Assembly: GCA_034638255.1 (NCBI GenBank)
Contig: JAWPGT010000065.1
Location: forward strand, 59,434-123,433
From: Coprinus comatus
Taxonomy: Eukaryota > Basidiomycota > Agaricomycetes > Agaricales > Agaricaceae
Reading direction: 5' to 3'
Length of the DNA stretch: 64,000 nucleotides
Under the pieces are notes generated by a model, which saw only the letters and a list, made by a program, of their open reading frames with translations, was not told the DNA's origin and made no database searches. Position 1 is the first letter of the stretch. The number at the start of each line of letters is the position of its first letter. Shown here one piece after another: positions 54,213 through 64,000 of the stretch. The position numbers and the translations under genes were made by a program.

Positions 54213-54435
54213 ACCAATAAAAAAGTTCTATTATTCTTTATTCCTGGTACATCAAATCCTGCAGATCTTCTCACAAAGAATCTTGGTAGAGTTAAATTTG
54301 AGGACTTCAGGAACAATTACTATGGTTTAGTGTTCTCAAACCCAACATTTGCTGCTTCCAAGCACAATTTAAAATAATAATATGGATTAGTAGACAATGT
54401 CGCTTAATTGCTGACTATGCTTACGAAAAGGGGAG
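54213..54435 (+). pseudogene. Copia C RNase H, 3' portion
   Basis: The frame reads KKVLLFFIPGTSNPADLLTK, then VKFEDFRNNYYGLVFSNPTF, and ends near 54377. It is the direct continuation of the RNase H fragment at 31872-31281. A short purine tract AAAAGGGGAG precedes the 3' LTR. Confidence 0.92.
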
Positions 54436-54806
54436 TGTTGGAAAAAGGGACTATTATTAGATAGTCACATGACTCTTTTTCATTTGTTTTGTTTCAGTAT
54501 ACTCTCTTGCATTATATGGTAGCTCCTTATTGGTTGAGTTAGTGTTTTACTTATGTGTTTCAACTCCTGTATCATCTCCTGTTTCATGTATAATTACTTG
54601 ACATGTAGTAGACACCTGACTCCTTTCTAGTTGTAGCATGGACCATTCTATTCTCCTATAAGTAGTGTACTTTCATCTGTATTATTTCTTTAGTTCCAAT
54701 AACTACTTCTACTCACCTCTCACAAGCCTCCTACACAATACTACCTACCACTTCATGCATATACTTATTATGTCTTCTATGACTTGTATTCATGCTTGCT
54801 TCAACA
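54436..54806 (+). mobile_element. 3' LTR of copia C (371 bp)
   Basis: Runs from TGTTGGAA to CTTCAACA, with TATAAGTAG near 54657. It is the same family as the solo LTR at 13583-13965. It closes the copia C element that hosts the large transposon. Confidence 0.9.
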
Positions 54807-55435
54807 CTTGAGTATCTAAGTCTAAGCCTTGAACACCACAAGTTGCAGCACTTTGTATTACTTAATCCAGGTGATTTCTCCACTTGCTCAGATGCCAATT
54901 GCTGGTAAATTCACCTGTTGGATTTCCCAATTCCAGGGCCCAAATCTTAATTCTCTTTTATTCCTATATTTTATTTTGGAATATGTATATAAATGATCTC
55001 TACCTCTTATGTTTTATTAACTCATGGTATCAAATAAAAATCAAAGTTGGATTCATCAATTGATTGGATTAATTATCAAATCTGATTAATCCAATTAACT
55101 AATTACAAATAAAACTACAATATGTATATAACTACAGACTCCCCAAATATCATTACTTCTAACAAAGTCAAGATGAATATATAATTAGCTTAAATTGAAT
55201 GTAAAAAAGCAAATGACTTACTTATAAAGCCCTCCTATATCATAGACTCATAATGTCCATCACCATCTAACAGACCTAAATAATAATAAGGAAATAAATG
55301 ATGATTAGTAGGTTCCATTGTTACTTTGAAGAGCTAAGAGCATACCTGGAATATAGAGTATACCATAGAGAGGAATAAAAATAAGAAGAGAGAAGAGTAT
55401 GGAGTAGAGGGGAGTGTAGAGAGGATGGTGGTAAT
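54807..55435. other. AT-rich stretch without a gene
   Basis: Repeated GGATTAAT/ATTAATCC words near 55050-55110 are self-complementary. No gene recognised. Confidence 0.45.
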
Positions 55436-55566
55436 GAGGAACACCAGGAATACCAGACTTGTGACAAAAATGTGAATCAACAAGATCACATGGTACCATT
55501 GATGGCTCTCACTATCATGTGACCTTGTTGATTGGGATTTTCATCACAAAGTCTAGTGTTTCCCTC
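55436..55566. repeat. Imperfect ~55-bp inverted repeat (hairpin)
   Basis: The left arm (GAGGAACACCAGGAATACCA ... CAACAAGATCACATG) pairs with the right arm (CATGTGACCTTGTTG ... CTAGTGTTTCCCTC) around a loop of about 20 bases. The arms differ at several positions. It could be a small palindromic element. Confidence 0.75.
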
Positions 55567-56461
55567 ATCATCTTCCTTCTCCTTGTTTAAGTATTTTAAA
55601 GGTAAAATACATCTACTACTCTATATTCAGCTTTAACTGACTTCTTTTATATGTCTTTCAGTTACAGTTGTGCTTATTGAGAATTTGAGAGAAGAGTGAG
55701 TCAGTTACTGGCCCAGGTGTGTTAAATTTTCTCTTGATAATATTCTTGTTTTCTAATACATTTTGAGGTCTTCTCTCTTCCTCTTCCTCCTCCTCCTCCT
55801 CTACTTCTCCTACCATTTCATCATGCTATATAGATTTTAAATTATATTGTAAATTTGTATTTTATGTTTTCATAGAACTTGTATTATGTAAAAATAATCA
55901 TGATATATTGTTTATTAAATCTGGTTTTATCTGGGATACTGTACAACAGACCTCGGATTAATGGAATTCAACTAATTGAATTAACTGGATTCGATTAATG
56001 GATTTAATGGATTTGATTTGTGTGGTAAACTCTCCATCAAATCAAATCGATCATGTTCATCAGCAAAACATGTATCAACTTATTTAACTTGTGAACTTAT
56101 ATACTTAAATTTTACTTAAATAACTTGTATCAAGTTCAAAATAAGTAAAAATAAAGTATTCTAAGTTACCCAACCAATAAGTGAGGTAAGTGACATAAAT
56201 GACCTAAGTGTCTCAAGTTCCCAAGTGGTTAAGCCAAAAAAGCAACTTTAAGTAAGGGTCCAAGTGGCTAAGTCAAAAAAAAGCAATTTTAAGACCTCCA
56301 AGACTCAAGTACCTAAGTCAAGAAAAGAGAACAATGGCAGTTCGAAAATAAAATTAGATATATTCAATTACTACTACCACTATTATTACACCCAACAATA
56401 CCAAAACTGAGGACAAGTACATATAATATAAAGACTATAGTGATTGAGTAACATTCAAACC
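55567..56461. other. AT-rich stretch with AAGT-word clusters
   Basis: 56080-56330 is dense in CAAGT, TAAGT and AACTT words; a similar composition recurs at 58660-58910. Near 55950-56040 GAATTAACTGGATTCGATTAAT-like words repeat. No gene recognised. Confidence 0.45.
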
Positions 56462-56826
56462 TGTAAGGGCAACTCACATCGGCGACGAACAGCCTGATGA
56501 CTAGCGAGGAATCCAAAGTTATATTCAATCGGAAACGTATTACAGAACAGATACAACATACCTAGCAAGGAATCCAAAGAGAAAGAGTTGGGGATTCACT
56601 CGCCCAGGCTACACACAATATATACTACTATACAAACAGAGATGCCAGCTATTGTCCAGGGGGATGTTGTAACATGGACAATGGGAACAATGGGGGATGA
56701 GTCACGTGAGGCAGCAAGTTGTGAAAGTGTGAAGTTGGGAGGTGTTCCGATGGAAGTTGGAACATTGGAGGATTGGTCGGTAGTCAGTGTGTCGGTGTAA
56801 GGGTCGGTGAGGAAGGTCCCCTTACA
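56462..56826 (-). mobile_element. Solo LTR, family F (365 bp), TSD AAACC
   Basis: Runs from TGTAAGGG to CCCTTACA with perfect AAACC duplications at 56457-56461 and 56827-56831. It is the inverted counterpart of 57201-57565 and has the same length. Confidence 0.94.
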
Positions 56827-56939
56827 AAACCTGTGATTAACTTCAGCAAGCAAGCAGTACCCAGAAAGCATAAATGTGAGTGGCGACTAGAAGATAATGA
56901 CATGTGTACCTGGAAATCATATGTACATGAATGATACTT

Positions 56940-57195
56940 ACTATATATCAGAGTATGAGAGTGAGAGAGCATAAGAATGAGAACAGGAGTAAGAGAATGT
57001 GAGTGTGAAAATAAGAGTGTGAGAGTGAGAGTATGAGAGCAAGAGTGCAAGAGTGAGAGTGCAAGAGCAAGAGTGCAAGAGTGAGAGTGAGAGTGAGAGT
57101 GCAAGAGTGAGAGTGAGAGAATGAGAGCGAGAGCAATAGCAAGAGGAGAACAAGACAGCAAGAATGAGTGAGGCAAATGAGTGAAAGAGGGCAAG
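56940..57195. repeat. GAGTGAGAGTGCAAGA minisatellite
   Basis: Purine-rich low-complexity array of GAGAGTGAGAGTGCAAGAG-like words. Long frames on the complement are repeat artefacts. Confidence 0.85.
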
Positions 57196-57200
57196 AATGA

Positions 57201-57565
57201 TGTAAGGGGACCTTCCTCACCAACCCTTACACCGACACACTGACTACCGACCAATCCTCCAATGTTCCAACTTCCATCGGAACACCTCCCAACTTCACAC
57301 TTTCACAACTTGCTGCCTCACGTGACTCGTCCCCCATTGTTCCCATTGTCCATGTTACAACATCCCCCTGGACAATAGCTGGCATCTCTGTTTGTATAGT
57401 AGTATATATTGTGTGTAGCCTGGGCGAGTGAATCCCCAACTCTTTCTCTTTGGATTCCTTGCTAGGTATGTTGTATCTGTTCTGTAATACGTTTCCGATT
57501 GAATATAACTTTGGATTCCTCACTAGTCATCAGGCTGTTCGTTGCCGATGTGAGTCGCCCTTACA
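57201..57565 (+). mobile_element. Solo LTR, family F (365 bp), TSD AATGA
   Basis: Same family and length as 56462-56826 in opposite orientation, with its own perfect AATGA duplications (57196-57200 and 57566-57570). The separate duplications show two independent insertions rather than one inverted copy. Confidence 0.94.
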
Positions 57566-57719
57566 AATGAGAGAGAGAGTAATGAGTGAAATGGGGCTTT
57601 GTGACATGGTAGCAACACTCTGAAGCTTGAGTATTGTGCATATCACATGACATGACATGACATGTCAGCACCACATCAGACTCCAACACACTTGACACAT
57701 ACCAGCATATCAAACTCTC

Positions 57720-58200
57720 ACTTACTCACTCATTCTCATTCTCTCTCTCTCTCACACACATTCTTGGACACTCAGACACTTGCTCTCTCTCACTCAGTCA
57801 GTCACTCTCACTCATTCTCTCACTCAGTCACTCTCTCTCACTCATTCTCTCCCTCTCTCTTGGTCACTTGTTCTTGGTCACTTGTCCTCCGCCACTCATT
57901 CTTGGCCACTCATTCTTAGTCACTCATTCTTGGTCACTCATTCTCTCTCTCATCCTTGGTCACTCATTCTCTCTCTCATCCTTGGTCACTCATTCTCTCT
58001 CTCATCCTTGGTCACTCATTCTCTCTCTCATCCTCGGTCACTCATTCTCTCTCTCTCATTCTCAGTCTCTTGTCCTTGGTCACTTGTTCTCTCATTCTCT
58101 TGTTCTCAGTCTCTTGTTCTCAGTCTCTCATCCTTGGTCACTTGATCATTTTCTCTCTCTCTCATTCACTCACTCACCTTCTTTCTTTGTCCTATTTATA
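57720..58200. repeat. Pyrimidine-rich array with a 26-27 bp minisatellite
   Basis: CTCACTCATTCTCTCTCTCA-type words; from about 57930 to 58050 a unit ATTCTCTCTCTCATCCTTGG plus TCACTC repeats almost perfectly about four times. Composition is complementary to the 56940-57195 array. Open frames here are artefacts. Confidence 0.88.
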
Positions 58201-58530
58201 TTAAAGCCATTCAGGCTTCAAAATTCAAGCATGAAAAATGTAAGTTCTCCCATTCCTGCTCACATCTACTCACTCTCACTCACATTCACACTCACTCCCT
58301 CAGTGCCCACTCTTATTCTTGTTCTCCCTCTCTCTCTCTCTCTCTCATCATCCATTCATGTTGAGGCCAAAGTTGTCTTGGCTTCAAAATTCATGCAAAT
58401 TGTGAGTTCTTTTGTTCTCTAACATACATTCTCACTTGGCCTCACTTCCTCATCCCATTTATAGTAAAGCCATTGTCTGGCTTCAAAATTCATGCAATCA
58501 TAAGTCTTTCTCTTGTTCTTTCTCTCTCTT
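58201..58530. repeat. Three repeats with GGCTTCAAAATTCATGCAA core
   Basis: Copies lie near 58217, 58377 and 58475, each ending in GGCTTCAAAATTCA(A)G/TGCA and preceded by a complementary AGCC word (AAAGCCATT...TGGCTTC), so each can form a small stem. Confidence 0.65.
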
Positions 58531-59227
58531 TCACTAATAGTAGTATATTCTCTATTATTGTAATGTAGATAATGTTATAATTACATTTTATTTTATTAAT
58601 TAAATTAAATTGAGCTGCTTATCACTACTTTGCACCCATTTACTGAACTTAAACCCTTACATTGAGCTTAATGGTTAAGGGACTTTACAGTTTGGTAAAC
58701 TTATGATGGCTTATTGCTCATAACACTTACAAGACTTATGAGCTTGGCAACCTTAATTGGGTTTTGTACACTTACAACTTACATCACTTGAGGCACTTTC
58801 TTGTCCACTTGAGTCAAGTGCCTTAAGTCATTCTTAAGTGAAGGACTTGCCTTAATGAACTTACAACTTATGACTTAAAAAACACTTACAGCCTTGAGTA
58901 AGTCATCTTCAAGTAAAATAAGGTATCTTTTTTTTTTTGTTGATGTTGGTGAATTTGCCTTGATCAATAATCAAATCTGCTTTGGTTCCTGTGAATGCAT
59001 GTATGAGATTCACTGGCATTTAAGCGTCTATACATCAGTTCGTGTTCAAGATTAATACGATATATTTTCTAACCTTCTCAATATTCCGTATGTGCATTAA
59101 AGTTGGTAATGATATTCAAGGATTAGTAAAGAGATCAACGGTCATTGGTGAGAAACATTTATTTTAGTATAGCCCCGTGCTGATTGCTTAAAGCACAGCA
59201 TCCACACACATCTTAAACCGTCTCAAG
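58531..59227. other. Spacer upstream of the NACHT gene
   Basis: AT-rich with many ACTTA/TAAGT words and a poly-T run at 58928-58939. The last 200 bp presumably holds the promoter and leader of the NACHT gene, but no definite element was identified. Confidence 0.4.
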
Positions 59228-59333
59228 ATGTCTTTGAGCATCCTCAGGGAGAACTGTGGTAGAAAAGAGGAATATCCAAACGTGGATTCCAAGGGTAGGT
59301 ATCTTCGTTCTCTGTCAATGGCGTTTGGTAATA

Positions 59334-61086
59334 ATGCAGGAGTTCCCAGATGAATATAGATTGGCAAAATCGTCTACTACGAATTACCAGGATTCCTCTA
59401 CCCACATCAAAGTGACTGGAAGTGGGAATAGTATCGCCATGGGCATCTCTACTCGAGGTGTGTGTGTGTATGGTAGTATGCTTCAGAGTAGGCGTTGATA
59501 AGAAATTGGTGTCTCTAGGAGCTGATCCTCTCTCATTGCTTTTACAACACGCAACTCCGGGTGCGGAAATTGACTCGTCAGCTCGTTATCCCCCACCTAG
59601 ATGCCATCCCAACACTCGTACAAGACTACAGAATGAGATACATACCTGGGCCGAGAATTCTCATCGGGAAAAGGCTATGCTATGGTTGTACGGTCCAGCG
59701 GGTGTAGGAAAGTCTGCCATTTTCCAAACATTCGCAGAGAAATACCGAAGAGAGAACCCCGAGGCCATAGTGGCAGCCTTTTTCTTGTCCAGACCAAACA
59801 ACAGAAATGACCCCGAAAGTGTCTTCATCACATTGGCGTACCAGCTGTGTATCCAATGTGAAGAATATAAACTCGTCATTGGAGAACTGTTGGCCAAAGA
59901 CCCGTTGTTACCAACTCGGCACTTTGACGTTCAATTTCACAAATTGATTGTCGATCCACTATCTACACTTCGAACGTCACGAGAGATGCTGGTTGCCATT
60001 GATGGTCTTGATGAGTGCAAAGGAGTAGCTGCACAATGCGAAATAGTGGATCTGATTACCAAGGCTGCATCAAATCCAAACCTACCTGTACTATGGATGA
60101 TCAGCAGTCGGCCGGAACTTCATCTTCGAACCTTAATCAATCGCTCTGATGTTCGACAAGCATGCTGGAGAGAAGAATTACCGGTAGACACGGATGAGGC
60201 CAGAGAAGACACTTCAACTTACATTCGGAAGGAATTTACACGTATACAAAAGACATATTCTGGCATGCTTGACCCGGACTGGCCAGGAGAGGGTAGATTG
60301 CGCCGAATTATTGATGCATCTTCTGGGCTATTTGCATTCTCATCCACAATCATCCGATTCATTGATGATCCCAACAGGCCCCATCCTGAAAGTCGTTTAA
60401 AGAAGGTCATGGATATTCTTGATCCCTTGACGGGGACCTCAGTGACTACATCAAGGAATCGAAATCCTTTACAGTTACTTGATACACTCTACATGCAGAT
60501 ACTCTCTGACAATGATGAAGACATCCTTCCAACAACTCTCAAGATCCTTCATTATCTATGTCTTAGGTCCAAGAGGTCTCGGTTATCGGTCCAGGAACTG
60601 GCAAACTATCTTTCTTTGGACAAATACTCGTTTTGGAGTGCTTTAGGGAAACTACATTCTGTTTTACAAATTCCTTTTCCCCAGCGGCCGCAAAATGCAC
60701 CATATGAAGAAGTGAAATTTCTCCATGCTTCTTTCCAAGACTTTCTGCGAGATCCAAGTCGGTCAGGTTCATTCTGTGTTCCTAAAGAGGACATGACTTC
60801 GTATATTATAACCAGGGCTTCAGAAATCATCACATCTGATCTCTACTCGGTTTACAGGTCAAAATTCCAGATCCAACCAGATGAAAGGTATCGGAAAGCC
60901 ATTGAATTACTTGCTTGGCCTGCTGGCTCCTTTACTGAATGGCCTGCAGCTTTCTGGATTCAGAACAAACTTTTGATCCATAGAATCATACATCAAGTAG
61001 GGAGTGACTTACATATGTTTGATAACAGCGATGCTTCCCGAATCATTGGAGAGGCCGTGGACAAGATACGAGTGCGATTTCAATAA
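59334..61086 (+). CDS. NACHT-domain NLR-type protein
   Basis: The first frame (ATG 59334, MQEFPDEYRLAKSST) leads to KVTGSGNSIAMGIST near 59450. It must join the main frame at about 59488 (GVDKKLVSLGADPLSLLLQH) by a very short intron or a frameshift. The main frame is open to 61086. RYPPPRCHPNTR introduces the NTPase: Walker A LYGPAGVGKSA, Walker B and NACHT acidic patch MLVAIDGLDEC, sensor-like LWMISSRPELHL. Winged-helix-like regions follow (LKILHYLCLRSKRSRLSVQE, FLHASFQDFLRDPSRSG). Such proteins are common in basidiomycetes and act as cytoplasmic signalling switches in self/non-self or stress responses. WD40, TPR or ankyrin sensor repeats are absent from the frame. It ends 41 bp before the pseudokinase gene on the same strand; an intron 61072-61127 (branch CTTAAC, acceptor GGTAG, weak donor GTGCGA) would fuse the two in frame. 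Confidence 0.85.
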
Positions 61087-61127
61087 ATAACTTGCAAAAA
61101 TGACACTAAATCTTAACCTCCTGGTAG

Positions 61128-62433
61128 ATGCAACCGCCGCCTATTTCTGAGAACAACAATGATCAACCTTACTATGACTCTACTTGTGAAGATCCCGAAG
61201 TATTGTCCTGGTACCTGGTATGTTATTAGATTGAAAACACACTAAACGAAAAACTGATGTTTGAAGGCCCTCCCAAAAGCTCAGGCACTGGACAAGGATA
61301 CCTTGTCGCTGCTCCACACGGATCAGGCTTCAGACTCATATATTGGATATTTTGATAATGCAGACCGGATGCGGCAGCAGGTACGTAGAAACATGGCAAT
61401 TAAGTTCACGAAATAACAAAGGTGCATAATCAAGGTGGTGGTTCGAGTGGTTAAAGTACAGCCTGAGTCGGAGAGATTAGTAGGTGCACAAGTTCCAAAT
61501 TTTATTGACATTCTCAAGTCTCTATTTCAGATCCTAACGAAAGTGGTCCAGATATGGTCGCAGTTGACTCACCCGAATATCCATCAATTCTTGGGGTTTG
61601 TAGACTCATTCGAACAAGACGACAGCGAGTTTCCCGCATTTATTGGTCAACCAATTACATGCACTCTTCATCAATATCTGAAATCCAACGTAAATCCAGA
61701 CCGATTATCACTGGTGATTTGCCATACCATATGTCTGTCTTCGTCTTGCTCATACATTCTATAACTAGATAAGGGGTATCCTTAATGGGTTGGATTATCT
61801 GCACCAGATGAAGATTTATAGTGGGGAACTACGGCCTGTAAGTATTTCAGTCCATTGTCATGATTGGGTAGTATTGATTTCGACTCAAGTCTCTTATTTT
61901 CGTTGATGAGCATGGAACACCCCTGTTGGCTCACATTTCACAGATTCCATATAAAGGTTCTCCAATTGAGGCGGATATTGAGCTTATGAGATATAGGGCA
62001 CTCGAATTGATCTGGGGATATGCGAAAGTTCCAACGGCGGCCTGTGATGTATATTCTGCTGCACTGATTGCACTTTATGTTCGTGTTCTCCCAATTGTTT
62101 GATTTCATTGCCAGTCTCAATGTTATGTACTAGATAATTTTTGGCCATGAACCATACCTGAAGATACATCCCGGCACAGACAGCAATTCCCGTAGTGTCA
62201 GCATTATGGCCATGTCCGAGCATGATTCTAGTGGTAGAGCCATGTTTGGCCCAAAAGGGAATTATGAGATTACTGAAATTACTTCTTCTCCACGCTTACA
62301 ATGTGTATGGCCAATTCTTCGGGCTTGTTGGGCTCGTGGCTATACATCAAGGTTGACAATACCAGAGATGAAAGATGTGTGGGATAATATCCCCCTGGAA
62401 ATATGGCGTAATGCACAGGCTGAAGAAATTTGA
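61128..62433 (+). CDS. Protein-kinase-like protein lacking catalytic motifs
   Basis: Exons from ATG 61128 (MQPPPISENNNDQPYYDS) with introns at about 61218-61266, 61381-61434, 61533 (acceptor), 61712-61769 and 61828-61890. The kinase-fold signs are SQLTHPNIHQFLGFVDSFEQ (alpha-C to beta-4 region), HQYLKSNVNPDRLSL, GILNGLDYLHQMKI (alpha-E), LVDEHGTPLLAHIS and AACDVYSAALI. The C-lobe end carries CWARGYTSRLTIPEMKDVWD. Where HRD would stand the sequence reads IYSGELRP, and where DFG would stand it reads LLAHISQ, so it should not phosphorylate. It directly follows the NACHT gene and may be its output domain or partner, or the second half of one fused gene. The segment 62080-62200 needs another intron to stay open. 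Confidence 0.65.
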
Positions 62434-63181
62434 AACTTTCGACAGGTGGACATCAAATTAACGATCATTGTACTGCCAATGGTTTTGTTGAATTTTTGAA
62501 ACAGGCTGTTTTCTCGAATTTATTTCAGGATACTCTTTATGCTCATTCACCCTATGTCCCGTTGTTCTGGTTTGTTTATGATTTGTGTATTAAATTTGTA
62601 CAGTATTGGTATTTTCGTTTTATGCAGATTTCAAATCTCAATGACGTTGCCCAACGAACATCAAACAATCCAGCTGGTCTGGGTTCTACACCAAGTAAAC
62701 AACTTTGTTGAAGACAGGGTTAGTAGTCAGAGTGCAAAGTATATACAAACCAAGAAAAGTACGTAAATCATATGTACTAGCTAGTATCTCATACACTCGA
62801 CTGTCTCCACTGTTTCTGACATCTCGGTATACTGTGTCGCGAGAATAAGGAAAAAATATATAAGTTTTCATTTCTGATTTTACGAAACAAATTTGAATTT
62901 GAATTTGCATCACTTAAGTGGTAATCCTCTTCTTCCCCTCCTTCCTCCGCCACAAGCCATGACAAAAAAAAACAAGACGAAAACCAAAACAGAACTGGCG
63001 GTAAACCAAAAAGGGAAAAAAGAAAGACAAAAACAACAGAAAAACTGAAACAAATAGGTAAAAAAACCGGCTAACTTTGAAAGCGTTAAAATCAGAAAGA
63101 AAACAAACAAACAAACAAATGTTTCGATCAATGAATGGTACGTATGAGATTGATTCCCTTTCTTTTATATACCTATATCTC
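62434..63181. other. Convergent 3' regions
   Basis: Space between the pseudokinase gene (+) and the dehydratase gene (-). It contains short AT-rich sequence and an AACAAACAAACAAACAAA run near 63102-63118. Frames here are short and unsupported. Confidence 0.5.
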
Positions 63182-64000
63182 CTAATTCTGATCTTCAACA
63201 AGACTACCAGAAGCTCTTAAATCAGCCGAAACCAATTCTTCAAAAGTAACTTTTCGTTTCCAGCCTAGATGGGTTTCTGCTTTCTTTGGGTTTCCGAGTA
63301 AAAGTTTGTTTAAATGAGATGAGGATGAGGATGAAGATGAATTGAATGGGTGATAGAGAGGAGATGTGTTTATTAGTTTTTAGTTTTTAGGTCAGGTTGG
63401 GTGAAGGTTAAAATGTAAGAAAGTGAAGGCGTAACAGAGACGAGCCACGAAAAAGAAAGGAAAGAGTTAAAAGTAATTTGGTAATAGCGTGTTTCTCTTT
63501 TCTTGTTTTTAAAATGGAGAGAGAATGGAAAGGAGAGGAGTATTCGATCGCAAAGAAAACGAGGAAAATGTGACAAAAAGGCAGGGGCGAGAGACAGAAA
63601 AAAGAAAAAGAAATACGTACTCGACTTCAGCAGGCCTAAAGTACTTAGGATCAACTCTAACAACCGTTTTACCAGTACTCTTATCAATAGCGAATTCTTG
63701 TTCACCAGTGCCAGACCACCTAAAAAAGAGAACCAAAAGTCAAAGAAAGTCAGATCACGACTGCGAGTACAAGAAAGAAAGCGATAGGGAGATGGGATAT
63801 GGGATAGGATGGAATAAGACCAAGAACGTACTCGATTTCAATCCCGAGTTCCTTGAATGACTTTTCCACAAACCCACACACGGAATGCATTGAACGAAAT
63901 CAGCAGATTGAGGTGGGTGTAACATCAACCACATTCTAAAGCGCACCATCAGTATCATTGTAACACAAAACATCATAAACGACAAGAAAAAAGAAAAGAA
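63182..64000 (-). CDS. gmd: GDP-mannose 4,6-dehydratase, 3' end only
   Basis: Three C-terminal exons on the - strand. The first (63935-63832) has MWLMLHPPQSADFV and then FVEKSFKELGIEIE in another frame. After donor GTACGT comes an exon (63719-63621) with WSGTGEQEFAIDKSTGKTVV and DPKYFRPAEVE, the signature FRPAEV of this family. After another GTACGT donor comes the last exon (to 63182) with LLGNPKKAETHLGWKRKVTF and EELV. The enzyme converts GDP-mannose to GDP-4-keto-6-deoxymannose with NADP, the first step to GDP-fucose. The NADP-binding and catalytic parts lie outside the window. Between DFV and HSV the usual ATGET residues are missing and the frame shifts, and the last intron lacks a clear AG acceptor, so the copy may be damaged. 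Confidence 0.8.

Noticed and set aside
56462..57565. One transposon with long inverted ends
   Set aside because: Each arm has its own 5-bp duplication (AAACC and AATGA), so they are two separate solo LTRs.
56784..58422. Long Ser/His/Leu-rich frames on both strands
   Set aside because: They are translations of the GAGTGAGAG and CTCTCTCAT arrays and of the solo LTRs, with no domain.

Overview
The window reads as a transposon-rich nuclear region from a basidiomycete fungus, probably an Agaricomycete. Signs are short introns (about 45-80 nt), a NACHT-type NLR gene, a DUF3712-type gene, KDZ-transposon-associated cysteine-cluster sequence and TET/JBP-like oxygenase sequence. Only the right edge looks like ordinary gene space: a NACHT gene and pseudokinase (59.3-62.4 kb) and the 3' end of a GDP-mannose 4,6-dehydratase gene (63.2 kb to beyond the window). 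No rRNA, tRNA or CRISPR was recognised.

Layout. 0-3.7 kb: tandem repeats and intron-like modules. 3.7-5.8 kb: an RRM-protein pseudogene broken by one solo LTR and followed by another. 6.8-11.8 kb: a decayed unit with a TET/JBP-like oxygenase gene and an unrecognised partner gene, the latter carrying an intact Tc1-like transposon, then subterminal repeats and a terminal repeat. 12.5-13.45 kb: a tandem array of exon/intron-like modules. 13.5-20.5 kb (copy A, + strand) and 31.9-38.5 kb (copy B, - strand): two near-identical dead copia elements in inverted orientation, each with the same solo LTR at the same internal site. 20.5-31.3 kb: hAT fragment, a second truncated copia, a Cys/His-rich frame, a coiled-coil gene and a KDZ-like cysteine-cluster gene. 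38.5-54.2 kb: the rest of the hAT gene, a DUF3712 gene split by nested gypsy/solo-LTR insertions, a second oxygenase gene and a paralogue of the unrecognised partner gene. 54.2-59.2 kb: copia remnant, solo LTRs, low-complexity DNA.

Main result. Three independent joins show that the DNA between copia copies A and B is inverted: the 5-bp duplication GTTTA beside the 3' LTR of A and the 5' LTR of B; a hAT transposase frame that continues from 20521 to 38464; and a copia RNase H frame that continues from 31281 to 54213 across an 8-bp duplication ACCAATAA. Undoing the inversion gives one large DNA transposon (about 26.5 kb without the copia at its centre, roughly 15 kb after removing other nested insertions), with matching terminal repeats at 31280 and 54212, sitting inside an older copia element. 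Its cargo includes the KDZ-like gene, a coiled-coil gene, an oxygenase gene and the unrecognised gene. The 6.8-11.8 kb unit is a second, related element end.

Most coding regions are dead. In-frame stops are mainly TGA, several at positions where relatives have Arg or Trp, as expected from C-to-T decay of methylated repeats. Identities and homologies were judged by eye; no searches were run.
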